Source of the DNA: Chara braunii
Taxonomy: Eukaryota; Streptophyta; Charophyceae; Charales; Characeae
NCBI GenBank assembly: GCA_003427395.1
Contig: BFEA01000699.1
Location: 595,445 to 633,275, forward strand
Direction of reading: 5' to 3'
DNA: 37,831 nt
Of the stretch, positions 10,270 through 20,509 are shown in pieces. The first letter of the stretch is position 1. Every line of letters starts with the position of its first letter. The notes below the pieces were generated by a model, which saw only the letters and a list, made by a program, of their open reading frames with translations, did not search any database and was not told where the DNA came from. The translations under genes were made by a program, and so were the position numbers.

Positions 10270-10668
10270 ATGGAAAAGGCTATCCCTGGACTAGCCCGGA
10301 AAAGGCAGAAAATGACTGAACTGGCCCACGGTAGGCAGGTCAGTAGTTACGAGGACCTGAATGGGAAGGCAGGACCACAACACCAGGTATGCAAATGTGC
10401 TTGCGACCGGAAACTTACTCCGAGTCCCAAGTTTTCTGGCTGCTTCCACGTAGTGGAACTCGGTCCTAACGGAGCCAATACGGTGCACATCGCACCTGAG
10501 ACCAGCACCAGCCATAACTCTCTTCCCATCGTCCGCCATACCTCCTACCTTCGCCCTCTCCCTCCCTCTAAATATCATGTCTCGCCTTCTTCTTCCTCCT
10601 CTTCCCCAGACGAGGATCTTGCTTTCTTCCCTTTGTCTGGCCATACTTCTCCTCGGTCTTCACCATGA
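10270..10668 (+). pseudogene. Integrase C-terminal (GPY/F-like) module of element 1
   Basis: The frame opens with a charged helix-like stretch ('LARKRQKMTELAHGRQ'), typical of the tail after a gypsy integrase core. It then reads 'KLTPSPKFSGCFHVVELGPN', a degenerate form of the 'KL.P.F.GPF.V...GPN' module, then 'LPIVRHTSYLRPLPP', the usual 'vFHVS.LRP' position. A Ser/Pro-rich tail follows. Its stop TGA (10666-10668) overlaps the ATG (10665-10667) of the next ORF as ATGA. I could not find this module in element 2, where the core runs directly into the following ORF. Confidence 0.7.
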
Positions 10669-12030
10669 GTTTCGCCATTGAACCGGCTCTTCCTCCACAA
10701 CTTCTGCAGCCTCGACCTTCATTACAGTTTCGCCAAGTCGCGCATCCTTGTCTCTGTCCCGATCTCCTCCGATTCCCTTTGTGAAGGTAACCATCCCAAC
10801 GGAGTTGGGAACGACTCTCATCTTGGTGGAATCTTCGGCGTTTGAGCGTTTTACCCAGCCTACTTAGAGCGACGTAACAGTGATTGTTGCCTTTAGTGTC
10901 GATCTATGCACTATTGGCATCCAGCGGCATGACGCGGTGGTCACAAGCCTCTACGAGTGGGGGCAGCCTGGGAGGCGTTGGTAGCAGATTGGCGACAGCG
11001 GCTGGTTGACCAGGCCGACAAGTGGTGGGAACCGAATGTATTGATACCGTTTCTCTTCGTACCAGCAACACTGATCTCCCTGCTCGACCGCTTCCAAATC
11101 GTCCTTTTCGACCTTACCCCTTGCACAGATGAATTGCTTCTTTACCTTCTCTCTCCCTTCCGATCTTCCAACTCTCTGGCCATCTTGGGCCGATCCCCTT
11201 TTAACCTTGGAGATTCGCCCCGCTATGATCCCTCCCTTCCATCCTTCTTACGTCCGCAAGTGGACTGAATTTGTGACGGTCAGCGTGTGCATGCTAACGG
11301 TGAGGTGCCACTGGGCACGATATTATAACAACTGGGAGTTGGAGACCTATAACGAGATCTCACTAGTGCTAGCGCAAGCGTGGCCAGAGGAGATGGAGAC
11401 CGACGGTACCCTAGTTGGTCTTCTCTATGAGGAGATCGCCGAAGGAGGCCGAGCGACTTTCGCCTATGAGATCCTTACATTTCTATCTCAGCTTATTGAC
11501 GATCGACCAACGGGCATTATCTCCTTCAATCCGAGCGATCCTAGCCAGACCGCGCCTGTCACTGTGGAGAGAACGTTCACGCCAGCGGTAATTTGGGCGA
11601 ATTGTACAGAAGATGTATGCCAATACAACCAGCTCTTCTACCACCACTTTGTTGTGCGACTCCTGTGCACAGTCTTTCCACACCGCTCCCCCTCTTTCCC
11701 TCTCAACATCCTTCTTTTCAGTGTCGCATGGAGAGAATACAACCATATGGAGTTGAATTGCATCGTCTCCGAAACGTTTCCCGCGGCAGAGGATTATGAA
11801 TCTCTACTCGATAATATCCTCCGGACTATCCTGACCCTACATCCTGACTATCTCCTCCCCCTCCCTTGACCCAACCATCGATTCCCTCGAGCACACTGAA
11901 TTGTCCACTTTGTCGATGTCGATGACGAAGCCTCCAACTTTTTTCCTCCCCTCCCAATTGAATGGCCTAGACCACTCCATCACCCCCTCCTCGTCGACTA
12001 TCGCCGGTCCGATTTCCAATGGTGAAGCAG
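10665..12030 (+). pseudogene. Post-integrase ORF of unknown function, element 1 copy
   Basis: I do not recognise the family. Homology to 27528-25477 on the other strand is clear through broken frames. The start 'MSFAIEPALPPQLL' matches 'MSFLTERALHDPLL'. 'VAFSVDLCTIGIQRHDAVVTSL' corresponds to 'VSFSGDINTISPLRHTAIKTSL'. 'WARYYNNWELETYNEI...QAW' corresponds to 'WAQHGDHCQWAEYLEL...QAW'. 'VAWREYNHMELNC' matches 'AAWRGHNMIEVYC'. 'HPDYLLPLP' and 'RFPRAH-stop-IVH' match 'YPDYLASLP' and 'RFPRFHRIVH', and 'FFPPLPI' matches 'FLPPLPI'. The longest open piece is 11129-11869 (246 codons). There are at least three frameshifts, and two TGA stops near its end. The position matches env or the extra ORFs of some plant gypsy elements, but I see no signal peptide or clear membrane anchor. 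Confidence 0.75.
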
Positions 12031-12348
12031 AACCAGGCAAGATTCGGCTGACCATGATGGTGTCACCTGGATGACCTCCGCCAATCGAAGAAGCAAGGTG
12101 TTGCACATGACAGGGCTGGATGGTAGAGAATCTGCAAGCCAACACGAATCGTGAAGATCCTGCAATTGAAGTTGGCGTCAACATGGATTCTGGCCCAATC
12201 TGGTGCTGATACAAAATCTTGCCCGTTCTGATACACTTGGTTCCTCGTTCATCCCTTCGCCCCCTTCTTCCTCCTCCGAAACGTAAATTGGCTTTCGTAC
12301 ATGCAATCAAGAGATCACATTATTTTGGAACCCCCAGAGCGTCACATA
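12031..12348 (+). other. Untranslated 3' region of element 1
   Basis: There is no coding similarity to element 2 here, and no polypurine tract adjoins the LTR; the region is in fact pyrimidine-rich around 12250-12280. Just before the LTR lies half of a palindrome that extends into it. Confidence 0.4.
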
Positions 12349-12356
12349 TGTGACGC
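12339..12356. repeat. Perfect 18-bp palindrome at the 3' LTR start
   Basis: GCGTCACATATGTGACGC equals its own reverse complement. Its right half is the start of the LTR (TGTGACGC), and its left half is identical to the last bases of the LTR (GCGTCACA), separated by TA. Confidence 0.9.
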
Positions 12357-14623
12357 GCCTCCTTTTGGACCTGCGCCATCTTCCCCCCCCCCCCCCGCTC
12401 TCTTTGTCGAACTTTGTTAACGCCCAACGAGGCCTCTTTTTGTATTTTTATCGACTTTTGGAATTTCGTCTTTTGCAAACTCAGGAATTACATGGGAATT
12501 ACGCGCGCCTTAGGGAGCACGCTAGGAAACTGGGTCAACGGTTAGGAATTCCGGAATGGAAGGGAATCTAACGTATCCTTTCTTGCGCATGAATGTTCTC
12601 AACCTCATCTTGGAAAGCTCTGAGAATTTTCACAGGAGTCTGAATAAGCATAGGACTTTCTTCCACGCTTGCTCTACCGCGTGGAGATCATACTTTTCAA
12701 TTTGAATTAGCTGTAAATGTTTCGGTGCCCTTTTTGCCTTCACGTCGGCGCCATGCGTGCGAGCCTCCCCTTCCCGCTTCCCACGCTGCCCTCGACACTT
12801 TTTCTTCGTGCTCACGCTCCTTCTCTCTCTGTAACAGTTTTTCATCTCCCCTTCGCCTTGCGCGCCTTTTCCCTCCTTCTTGATCGTCTGAATCTTGGTT
12901 TCGTTTCGCGCTATTCTTCCCACTCTTCTTTTTCCCGCTCTGATCCCCGCGCCGAAATACCCTGTCGACCCCCTGTCACTCCCTCTAGCCAAGGAGACGC
13001 GCCGTGTAAGAAGGAAATTCCTGATACACAACGATTTTGATTGGCTACAGCTGGGATCCAAAGGATCGACATGACTTTCATCGGGCAATCCCCGAGCCTT
13101 TCCCTACTCCTCCCTGTCTTAGTCCTAACCCTTCCTAGCGTCTATCTTCTTTTCCACAACTATAAATTTCGCAAGCGCTCCCGAAAATATCTCTCTCGAC
13201 TCATCAACCCGCTTCCGGGAAGTTGTGGTTAGGTGGTATGAAGGAAGGTGCGAGTCAAAAAGTCCCGACGAGCTGGCTGTAGTTTTAGCGCTTGGCATGC
13301 TGGATCGCCCGATGGACCGTGGGATCCGAACAGGGCCGTGCAGAGACTAAGTCGACGGGGTGACGATCGCTATGGTGGATTGGCACGTGACGACCGGGAT
13401 CGTTAGTGCAAGTGAGACGTTCGAGTCGGAAGTGAGTGAGTGCATGGCCTGGGGCTATGGTGGAATTTTATGGCAGAAGTGCTTCCCCTTTTTTGTCTCA
13501 AAATTTGTATCTCCGAGTGTGAATTCCGATCGCTCGGCTGTTAAGCGAGAACTTCCCTGGATACGATTGTCTGACATTCTATGATTACTTTCTACTCATT
13601 CTTCCCTCCTGGTCTGCATCCATAATCTCTCTCTCTCTCTCTCTCCTCCGGTCACGTTATATCGTAATGGATGAATTATGGTAACCTTGCTTCTCTTACT
13701 TTGATATGTGCATGTGGTGAGTCGTGTTAGAGAGTTTGTTATAGCATGATTGTAAGGACGATTGGCTGATCGACTGAATGATCTGGTTGCCTGGGGTGTC
13801 AAACGAATGATGTATGATTAAGATCTGTTTTAAGCTTGCCTTCGCTGCCATGTGGACTGACGGCCCAACCCGACCAGGCACCAACTTCCCGTACCCCCGC
13901 CGCGCCCCTTCCCATACAATGAGGAAAGGATACGTGTATGTGGGTGGGGCGTACAAGAAGCGGTCGCCAAGATCGGAGGGCGTTACTACTTTCCTCTCGA
14001 AACTCGATACTCGGGTTTCGTTAGTGCGGGTTTTGTTATAATTGATAGGCATTTTCCGCCCTATTCATTGTTGTTGCCGTTTAACGAACTGATTGTCGTC
14101 CCGTGGACGGCAGTGGAGCCTCATTGGCCTAACACTCTGTGCGGCGATTGTTGCCGCTTCGAGAGTTACCAGGCCAAGGGTTTCCACTATCGTAAACGTG
14201 GCGAGGACGAGCACAAAGAGAAGGCTACTCGATCGAGGCCCTCCACGTCGGACTCAGAGTTGTGTAACGAGTGCTCATGAGACGTCATCCGAAAACGGGA
14301 TACCACGTGTGTACCCGCCCCCTTTCACACGAAACGAAGAGCTACGAATCGCTGGGAAGTCCAGCGATACTTTTTAGATTGAATTTCCCATAGCTGCAAG
14401 TCCCGCGCACGCCTTTTTCTCCCTTAAAACCCGTGCGGCGATGAACCTCCTTCTCACTACCATCGGACCTACATGGGGGATTTCTGTTCTGTCTATGTCC
14501 CCACACTCAATTTTCCAAAAATCCTTGGCACACCCCACCTTTGCTGCCTTTCCCTGAGCCCCCTTCCGCAAACCAAAACACTTCGACCGGAAAGCAACGC
14601 AGTGCATGAGGTTGAGCGTCACA
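12349..14623 (+). repeat. 3' LTR of element 1
   Basis: It aligns along its length with 1664-3904. It starts TGTGACGCG and ends GAGCGTCACA, so the first and last eight bases form an inverted repeat, as expected at LTR ends. Differences from the 5' copy are about one in ten by eye, for example around 13100-13350. A (CT)n run sits at 13626-13648. A candidate TATA box is kept at 13161. No obvious 5-bp target duplication could be confirmed, because the 5' copy start is eroded. Confidence 0.8.
13161..13167 (+). promoter_or_regulatory. Candidate LTR TATA box (3' LTR)
   Basis: TATAAAT corresponds in alignment to 2474-2480 of the 5' LTR. Confidence 0.35.
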
Positions 14624-15260
14624 TACGCAACCTTCGTGCATCCACATACATTGAGAACTACAGAACTATGAGACTGGGGGGTGAAGTCACTGGGTGGGGT
14701 CTAGTATCTGTGGTAGGGATAGGTATGGGCCACTGGTGTTCCTACTGATATTTGGGTAGAACTGTCTAGTGGCTATATATAAGGCTTAGACCCTAGGTTA
14801 AGGGTAGGGGTATAAGTCGCTTAGGCTAGTCGGAGATCCGCCTGACCTTTGGTAAGCTAGGGGAAGGACTGTAAAACTGTTTCAATGGGTGCTACCCTGT
14901 CTGAAACTTGGGGCCCAGAGTCTCTTGGGGCCTGTAGTCGATTGTTTGGGCCCGGCGTCCGAAGTTCCCGTCCGAAGTTCCACCAGGGATAGGCAACCTA
15001 TCAGCCCTGGTGCCTATCACTGCTGTTCGGTCCAAGTTACCTGCCCATTGATAGGGTAATGGTCCTGAGTGCTGGTCACACTGAGGTAGGATAGTGGGAT
15101 AGGGGGTGCGCTAGGAGTATTGACGTGAGAATGGGAGGGGAGGTCGCCTCATATTCCAGGACACCCGCGGCCTACTGCTCGAGGTGATCACTGTGTACTC
15201 AGTGACTGGCCTCTACAACACCATGAACTAAAAAATAAAAAAAATAAAAAAAAGGAGAAA
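14624..15260. other. Non-coding sequence ending in an A-rich tract
   Basis: No ORF is shared with any family I know. A TATATATAA-like box lies near 14776. A tandem 'gtccgaagttcc' pair lies near 14960-14985. An A-rich tract (AAAAATAAAAAAAATAAAAAAAA) covers about 15229-15254 and could be the tail of a retroposed element read on the + strand. No flanking duplication was found. Confidence 0.35.
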
Positions 15261-16085
15261 AATATATGGCTCTCTCCCGGTGAGGAGAAGGAAGCCTTTT
15301 ATATGGAAAAAAAAAGAAGCCAGAGCACAGTTCCACAATGGCGGGGTTGTATGAGCGCCACACCACTCCCGACTTGGAATTTTTTTGGGGGAGTACTCTC
15401 GAATGTCAGAAGACGTGGAAATCCATTCGGGAGTGTGATTCGCTACACTGCACTCTCGACCTGGGGAGCTCTCCGATTTGAAGGCCAGGTGGCGCACTTC
15501 AGAGCGAGACTGCCCAGCACTGTCCAGCATGTGGCGATGAAAACTGTGAGTTCTCCAGTCGAAGCAAAGGTCTCAGCGAGAGATTTCCTGAAAATGGCCT
15601 TTTACAGGCGGGAGTCCCGAGCTGTTTCAGGAGTGTGTGATGTGCAACCTCAAGCCCCACGCGGCGCTCCGTACGTCGAGACGCCGATCAGAGTTGTTAG
15701 GGGTGTCTCCGAGGACTTTTGGTCGTGGGGGTTTAGCCACTCGGTCGAAACGGGGGACTCTTGCCTCAGGTCGAGGTGCCTAGACGGGGGGTTAGCTATC
15801 GTCGGGGGCAAATAACAGTGGAGTGGTGCCCTAAGGCCAAACCGTCGTCTCTTGGGCGAGAAGGAAAAAAACAAGAGGAGAGGGCGAGAAGAGAAAAGAA
15901 CCTGACGGGAACCAGGTTTTGTTCCCCGAGGCGCCTGGTTCGCCCGACCTTTGGGGGCGGAGGCCCCGAAATCGGGTTTAGGCTTTGACGTCCGACTCGC
16001 CGAATCGGTGCTATCGGCATTGCACGGGGCTGCCCGGAGTCTGACAAGTCGATGGAACCCAGGTTCGAAAACGGGTGGGGAGCGC
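15261..16085. other. Unassigned GC-rich sequence
   Basis: Overlapping open frames on both strands are Arg/Pro/Ser-rich and look like chance products of composition. No domain, terminal repeat or RNA gene is recognised. 'AGGTTCGAAAACG' near 16063 resembles a Pol III B-box, but no A-box stands at the right distance. Confidence 0.35.
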
Positions 16086-17385
16086 TGTCGGGCGCATCCG
16101 TCCGGCACCGCACGCGGCAGCGTGGGACCCTCTCGGCCGCGTCATGCAGGAGTTGGACCAACCTCGTCACGATCGTGCAAATGGAGCTTCCTTAGGCCGC
16201 TCCGGCCGAGTGCGCCAGCCATACCTCTCGCGGGCCCCTACGATAGGATAGGGCCTACGCGAGGCACAAATAACCTCCACCTTACGGGAGCTGTCACGTC
16301 ACTTTGGTGGGTGTATCCCCGCCGAGCTACCAGTCCACAGTACGAAAGCTACTCGGTTGCAATCGCAGAGGTGGACCGGTCGAGGGCGTTTCTCGTTCGC
16401 TGTAGCATAGGGGGCACGCGCGGTAATACGCCTATCGGACCCGCACGCGAACCGACATCTTGGGGGGCTGAGGTCCCAAGCGTGGCCCGTCGTCGGTCGA
16501 CTAGGACGCATCCTACACACCACGCGCACACCAGTTTACGAACACAAAAATAAAATACACACACACACACACACATCGAACAACGCAACAACACTCCTAG
16601 TCCCTTCAGTAGGCGTCCCATAACTTCTCGACGGAAATTGGATAGGCGTCGCGCACGAGACTTGATATAAAACTGCGCGAACGCAAGGCTAACTCATATC
16701 GACTAGCAATGCAAACGTATGCACGCAGTCGCGATAATGGCGTACCATGTAGTACCCGTACTCGCGCGGCCCTCGTTAATCTCGAGGGTCGCATTCGACA
16801 CTCAAGTGTCGGCTGACACACGCCTTGAGGGTTAATCTCTCGACGCTGGACAACCGCCATGCGCGGTTGAAGACTACACACCCTCTTCTTCACTCTGTGC
16901 ATAGTGGATGGTACACAGGTCCATACCTGTGGTGGCAGTCGCCTCCTACTGCCTTGGAGATGAGTCTCACTCCGAGTCTGGGCGAAAGTCAAGGGGTTTG
17001 ACTTTGACGGTTCCCACGGACTAGAACGTCCAACCATACAAAGTCTAAAAAGCAAGGATAAAACGGGAACCTCCCTTCCCTCTTGAGACATAATCCAGTT
17101 AACCCTTATTCACACTCTCAATAGGTCTCTCAAATACTCAGGGCACTTACAAATACGTAAGAGTTGATTATATAGGACGATCACTTCTCACAGTCACAGT
17201 GAGGCTACTCTCAGCCATATATGTATGAAATCGTAGGCAATCACATCCCGAGTCCGAACCACAACCATACCTGCAATCACGTCAAAGATTCAACCAAAAG
17301 TCCACGCACTACACGGGGTCAACTTCAACCATTCCTCGCACTCATACCCCTCGCTTTAGCCATACAAGCCTCGCTCGTGCAACTC
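16086..17385 (+). repeat. 1.3-kb repeat, + copy (inverted partner at 25287-23986)
   Basis: It aligns, reverse-complemented, with 23986-25287 from 'TGTCGGGCGCATCCGTCC' (partner TGTCGAGTGCATCGGTCC) to 'GTGCAACTC'. Both copies are about 1300 bp. Shared landmarks are 'GGCACCGCAC', a (CA)n run (16557-16575 here), 'ATATAGGACGATCACTTCTC' and 'ACGGGGTCAACTTCAACCATT'. A TATA-like 'TTATATAGG' sits about 220 bp from the end. The start TG and near-end TGCA plus an internal TATA would suit an LTR. Equally, the pair could be the long terminal inverted repeats of a 9.2-kb element (16086-25287). There is no coding potential. Confidence 0.75.
16557..16575. repeat. (CA)n microsatellite in the 1.3-kb repeat
   Basis: A CA-dinucleotide run. 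The inverted partner has the matching (GT)n run at about 24799-24815, so it predates duplication of the repeat. Confidence 0.85.
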
Positions 17386-17815
17386 TTAAATAAATACTCA
17401 GTACTTTCATTGGATGACCATTCAATAAAGTCCGGGTGAAAACACAACAAAACAATCCAATCACAAGGCTAAAGCCTTTAGGTTGAGTGACAGGAGTGAA
17501 TTGGAGTTGAATCGTAAACCGATTTGATCGGCAACTGACCTGTTATTAGTGATAACAGAAGATGATCCTCAAGGGATCTAGCTGAATCTAGTCCAAGTCC
17601 TGAATCAATCGCCCCAGAAGACCTGTAACACATGGCAGGCCAATCCCCAAGCTAAATCTATAAGTCCTTGGAGGATAATCACGATCCCACTCCAAAATCT
17701 ACCTAACTAACTAAGCTTAAATCTTCCCTTAAGCAGTGTCCAAAGCAAAGGTAGACCTTGGCAGAATCTCCCCCATACAAAGTGGATCGCCCGAATCGCC
17801 ACCTGTCAAAATATA
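17386..17815. other. Unassigned AT-leaning sequence
   Basis: No frame longer than background, no RNA gene and no terminal repeat. It lies between the 1.3-kb repeat and a short tandem array. Confidence 0.35.
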
Positions 17816-18140
17816 ATCTAACTCCTCTAAATCCAAAAGATTTCATCAGCGCCTCCCGTAGGAAAAGTGCATTTTCAGAATTTATACCAGCCCAAATATG
17901 AAACCAAAAATAATCTTTGACTTTCCAAAGTCTAACGCTGTCTAACTCCCTGATTTAGCAAAAATTTGGGCAGCACTCCCCTTAGAAAAGGAGACTTTCC
18001 ATATTTTTACTGAGTCATATATGAACTTTAGACAAGTGGAACTTTGACAAGTCAAAATTTAACCAACTCCTTCGATTTATAGAAATTTAGGCAGCGCTTC
18101 CCGTAGAGAAAGTAGCTTACCAAAATTTATATAAAGCGAA
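17816..18140 (+). repeat. Three degenerate tandem units of about 120 bp
   Basis: Three successive units each read (C/A)TAACTCC or CCAACTCC, then 'GATTT..', then a conserved 'GCAGCGCCTCCCGTAGGAAAAG'-like block and 'TTTATA'-like end. The blocks start near 17846, 17970 and 18092. The units are about 120 bp apart and diverged by perhaps a quarter. Similar 'ggcagc.cttcccc' tandem units occur in untranslated parts of plant LTR elements as I remember them, so this may be the leader or tail of another retroelement. Confidence 0.6.
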
Positions 18141-19404
18141 GTACAACAAAATATCCTATAAAATGCGAAAATCAATCTAAGTAAAAAAAACTTAGCTCAG
18201 AAAATACAAAAATTGAGCTAACTCCTATCCCTCTAGCACGAGGCAAGCCTCTAAAGCAACTATCTGTCAACCTGAAACTTAGACCAAGTAGTAGCCTCAC
18301 TCAGCCACATGCAATGCCAAACCACAAAGGTAAGTACTCTCACCATCCCCACGCCTGTTTTCTCAGCGAGCGAGCAATACTACTCCCGTTCTGCTCATCG
18401 CTCCTTCTCCATAGCTCCGCCCCGGTCATCTCCCCGCGCACGAGCTTTACTACAAACCTTCTGATCTACTAACTTTCACCTAGAACTGACTTCATGATCC
18501 TACCCACTAAGCCTCAAAACCCCGATTTTGACCCTTTTCTCGCTCTACTCCACTCGGAAACGAGGGAGATACTTGTTTCTTTCCCTTTCTTCCTCTCCAC
18601 TCCCGCCATACCTCCGCGCGGCCATCTCTTCACTAACTCTTAAAATACAGACTCTCCTCCTAATCTTCCTTCACTAACAGGTTCGCAGTATGTCAAAACC
18701 CCTAAGCCGCCTCCTCCCCCTCTCGATTTCACTCAGAATCAAGAGCGTGGGCCGTTCCTCGCTGCCCCCGGCTCCAACTTCTGCCATCTTCTGCTTCCCG
18801 ACGTGAGCGCACCTGGCCTGATTCGTCGGCCAGGTTCGTTGACCTCCCTATACCTGTCTCCGCCTGTCCTAACGCCTGTCTCCTTCCTCTTCGCTACCTA
18901 CCTACCCCACTGCGCTCCGTCCTGCCTGCCTTGCTCGCTTCTGCCATAGCCCACCTCCATTCCCCCTGCACCTGGCGCAACATCCGTCCGGGTTCACACG
19001 CACCCTTGGCTTCTCCACCTTGCGCCCGTCGCCTCACTGCTACGCAGCGCTGCCCGGTACTGCCCGTACTGCTGCTCAGCCTGCGCTATCTCCTCGCTCC
19101 GCTGTGCTAACTCTCTCCCCTGCTGCCTGCTACCACCACACTGTACCTCGCGGCTTCCCGGTGTTACCCGACACGACCACTTCGTATGCCCCCGGCTCCC
19201 TTTTCTTCCTACGCTCCCTCAGCCTACATCTACCCGCACCCGACACACCACTCCGTCTCAATTCATTCCTCCCTTTCTGCTGCCCTGCTTTAACGCCCAT
19301 CGCCTCTCCTGTGTTGAAGTCAACCTGATAGGCGCCCTGTAGCCTGGACACCGCGAAAGCCAGGCCGGGAGAGGCCACAGCAACAACAAGCAAACGGGAG
19401 AGGC
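18141..19404. other. Unassigned pyrimidine-rich sequence
   Basis: From about 18300 the + strand is strongly C/T-rich with many CCT and CTG steps. An open frame at 19020-19328 is Pro/Ser/Ala-rich with no similarity to anything recognised. No RNA gene, repeat end or splice-like structure is convincing. Confidence 0.35.
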
Positions 19405-19492
19405 CGTTCGCGATGTATGCGTGTAGGCCTTGCACAGGGACCGCGCAAATCTTCTCTGTACCGCTCCAATTTTAACGGATGTCCCGAAGGAC
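19405..19492 (-). pseudogene. U6: U6 spliceosomal snRNA pseudogene, copy 1
   Basis: Read on the - strand it starts GTCCTTCGGGACATCCG (the U6 5' stem-loop) and continues TTAAAATTGG, then a mutated ACAGAGA region with 'TACAGAGAAGAT' intact. It goes on through 'CCTGTGCAAGG' and 'ACACGCATACATCG'. About 88 bases of U6 are present with roughly a dozen substitutions. For example, the invariant 'GAACGATACAG' reads 'GAGCGGTACAG', and 'GATTAGCATGG' reads 'GATTTGCGCGG'. The 3' end is missing, and no poly(A) or T-run terminator follows. It is therefore a decayed copy, not a working gene. It sits 60-odd bases downstream of a tRNA-like SINE head on the same strand. Confidence 0.85.
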
Positions 19493-19554
19493 TTCGGTCG
19501 TGGCATTGCCCCATGGCACCCCCAAAGGCCACACAGCCTCAGCCTTTCCCCTTC

Positions 19555-19640
19555 GCGCAGGTACCCGGCCCGGATTCATACCAGGTCTGCCTTGGTCTGC
19601 GTTTCAGCAGTTCAGGGGTGCACCCATTGAGCTAGGCTCT
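19555..19640 (-). repeat. tRNA-derived SINE head, copy 1
   Basis: Read on the - strand: CCCAAGAGCCTAGCTCAATGG, with an A-box at 19634-19622, then 'CTGAACTGCTGAAACGCAGACC', and a B-box-like GGTATGAATCC (19582-19572). About 45 bases match the SINE at 37171-37100 closely, so this is a repeated family, not a chance tRNA-like fold. The anticodon arm does not form a normal tRNA. Confidence 0.65.
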
Positions 19641-20470
19641 TGGGCGCCTGCCACATCCACGACCCAGCGTCCCAGACAAACCGGTGTCGGGCGTGGCTCC
19701 GGCGTAGCTACGAAAACAGTCTGTAATTGCACTTCAGGCGACCCCGCAAATACAACACACCCCCACGCGCTCCTATCGCAGTCTCGCGTCCCAAGGCTGG
19801 ACACGATAACAAAGAGACCAAGAACAATTAAAAAAGGGAAAAAAAATAAAAGTACCTTCGGGGAGCCGCCGCACCCATAAGCAAAACTGAGGGGGATAGC
19901 CCTACAGGACCCTCAAACCCTCAGGCTTTCGCTCCACGCTACTCTGATGCTGCTGCGCCGACACCCGCTGGCCTCGATCCCCGAGCCTCCATAGTAACCG
20001 TCCGTTGTCGTAACCTATAGGGCTATGCCCAAGCCTGAGACCAACGCCCGCAGAGTACCATACAAGACAGTGCGGTGCGGTGCTTTGGGCCAACAAAACC
20101 GGCTGCGCGGCTCCCGGTGCCCGCGCCGGCTTGCTTATACCGTGCCATAATTGCCCCGCGCACCATCCTACGACGCCCCGCTCACCGCACGAAGTCGCGC
20201 CATCGTTGTCGATGCCGTCGTCCCCGCATGCGCGCTTGCCTCGGTCACAAGAAAATATCCTTAATTCCTACTCAATCAAAAATAAATAAGTAAAAATAAA
20301 ACAAAGTTAAACCGGTCGGCGTCCGCGCCGGCCTTATAATCAACGACAAGGAAAGAAATCCCGCGCGCCTCAAACCCTGCGCGCCCACGCACTCTCTACT
20401 TCTAGACCTCATAGCCAACCTATAGTCACCACACTACCGCAAGCCGCGCGGCCTTCTCAAGAATTCCGGG
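19641..20470. other. Unassigned GC-rich sequence
   Basis: Short open frames on both strands have biased composition only. An A-rich stretch lies at 19828-19851. No gene or repeat partner was found. Confidence 0.35.
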
Positions 20471-20509
20471 TCAACTTGTTTTTTGTCACTTGCAAAAACC
20501 AGGGCGGAT

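Larger units (their letters stand above)
1664..14623 (+). mobile_element. Element 1: degenerate Ty3/gypsy LTR retrotransposon, + strand
   Basis: A long direct repeat of about 2.2 kb (1664-3904 and 12349-14623) flanks an internal region of about 8.4 kb. Its order is primer-binding site, Gag with a CCHC knuckle, aspartic protease, reverse transcriptase (YMDD), RNase H, PHD-like finger, integrase, and an extra ORF. RT before integrase is the Ty3/gypsy order. The coding region has many stops and frameshifts, and the LTRs differ at roughly one base in ten by eye, mostly transitions, so the insertion is old. An AT-rich segment splits integrase at about 9656-10212. No obvious polypurine tract precedes the 3' LTR. 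It is related to, but clearly diverged from, element 2 on the other strand. Confidence 0.85.

Noticed and set aside
12250-12348. Polypurine tract before the 3' LTR of element 1
   Set aside because: The stretch is pyrimidine-rich and no purine run adjoins the LTR.
15951-16553. 200-codon open frame spanning the start of the 1.3-kb repeat
   Set aside because: The partner repeat does not keep the frame, and the composition is GC-driven.
17840-17860. Hammerhead ribozyme core (CTGATGA on the - strand)
   Set aside because: The required GAAA and cleavage-site stem are not found at the right spacing.
19020-19328. Pro/Ser-rich open frame
   Set aside because: C/T-rich sequence leaves few stops; no conserved motif.
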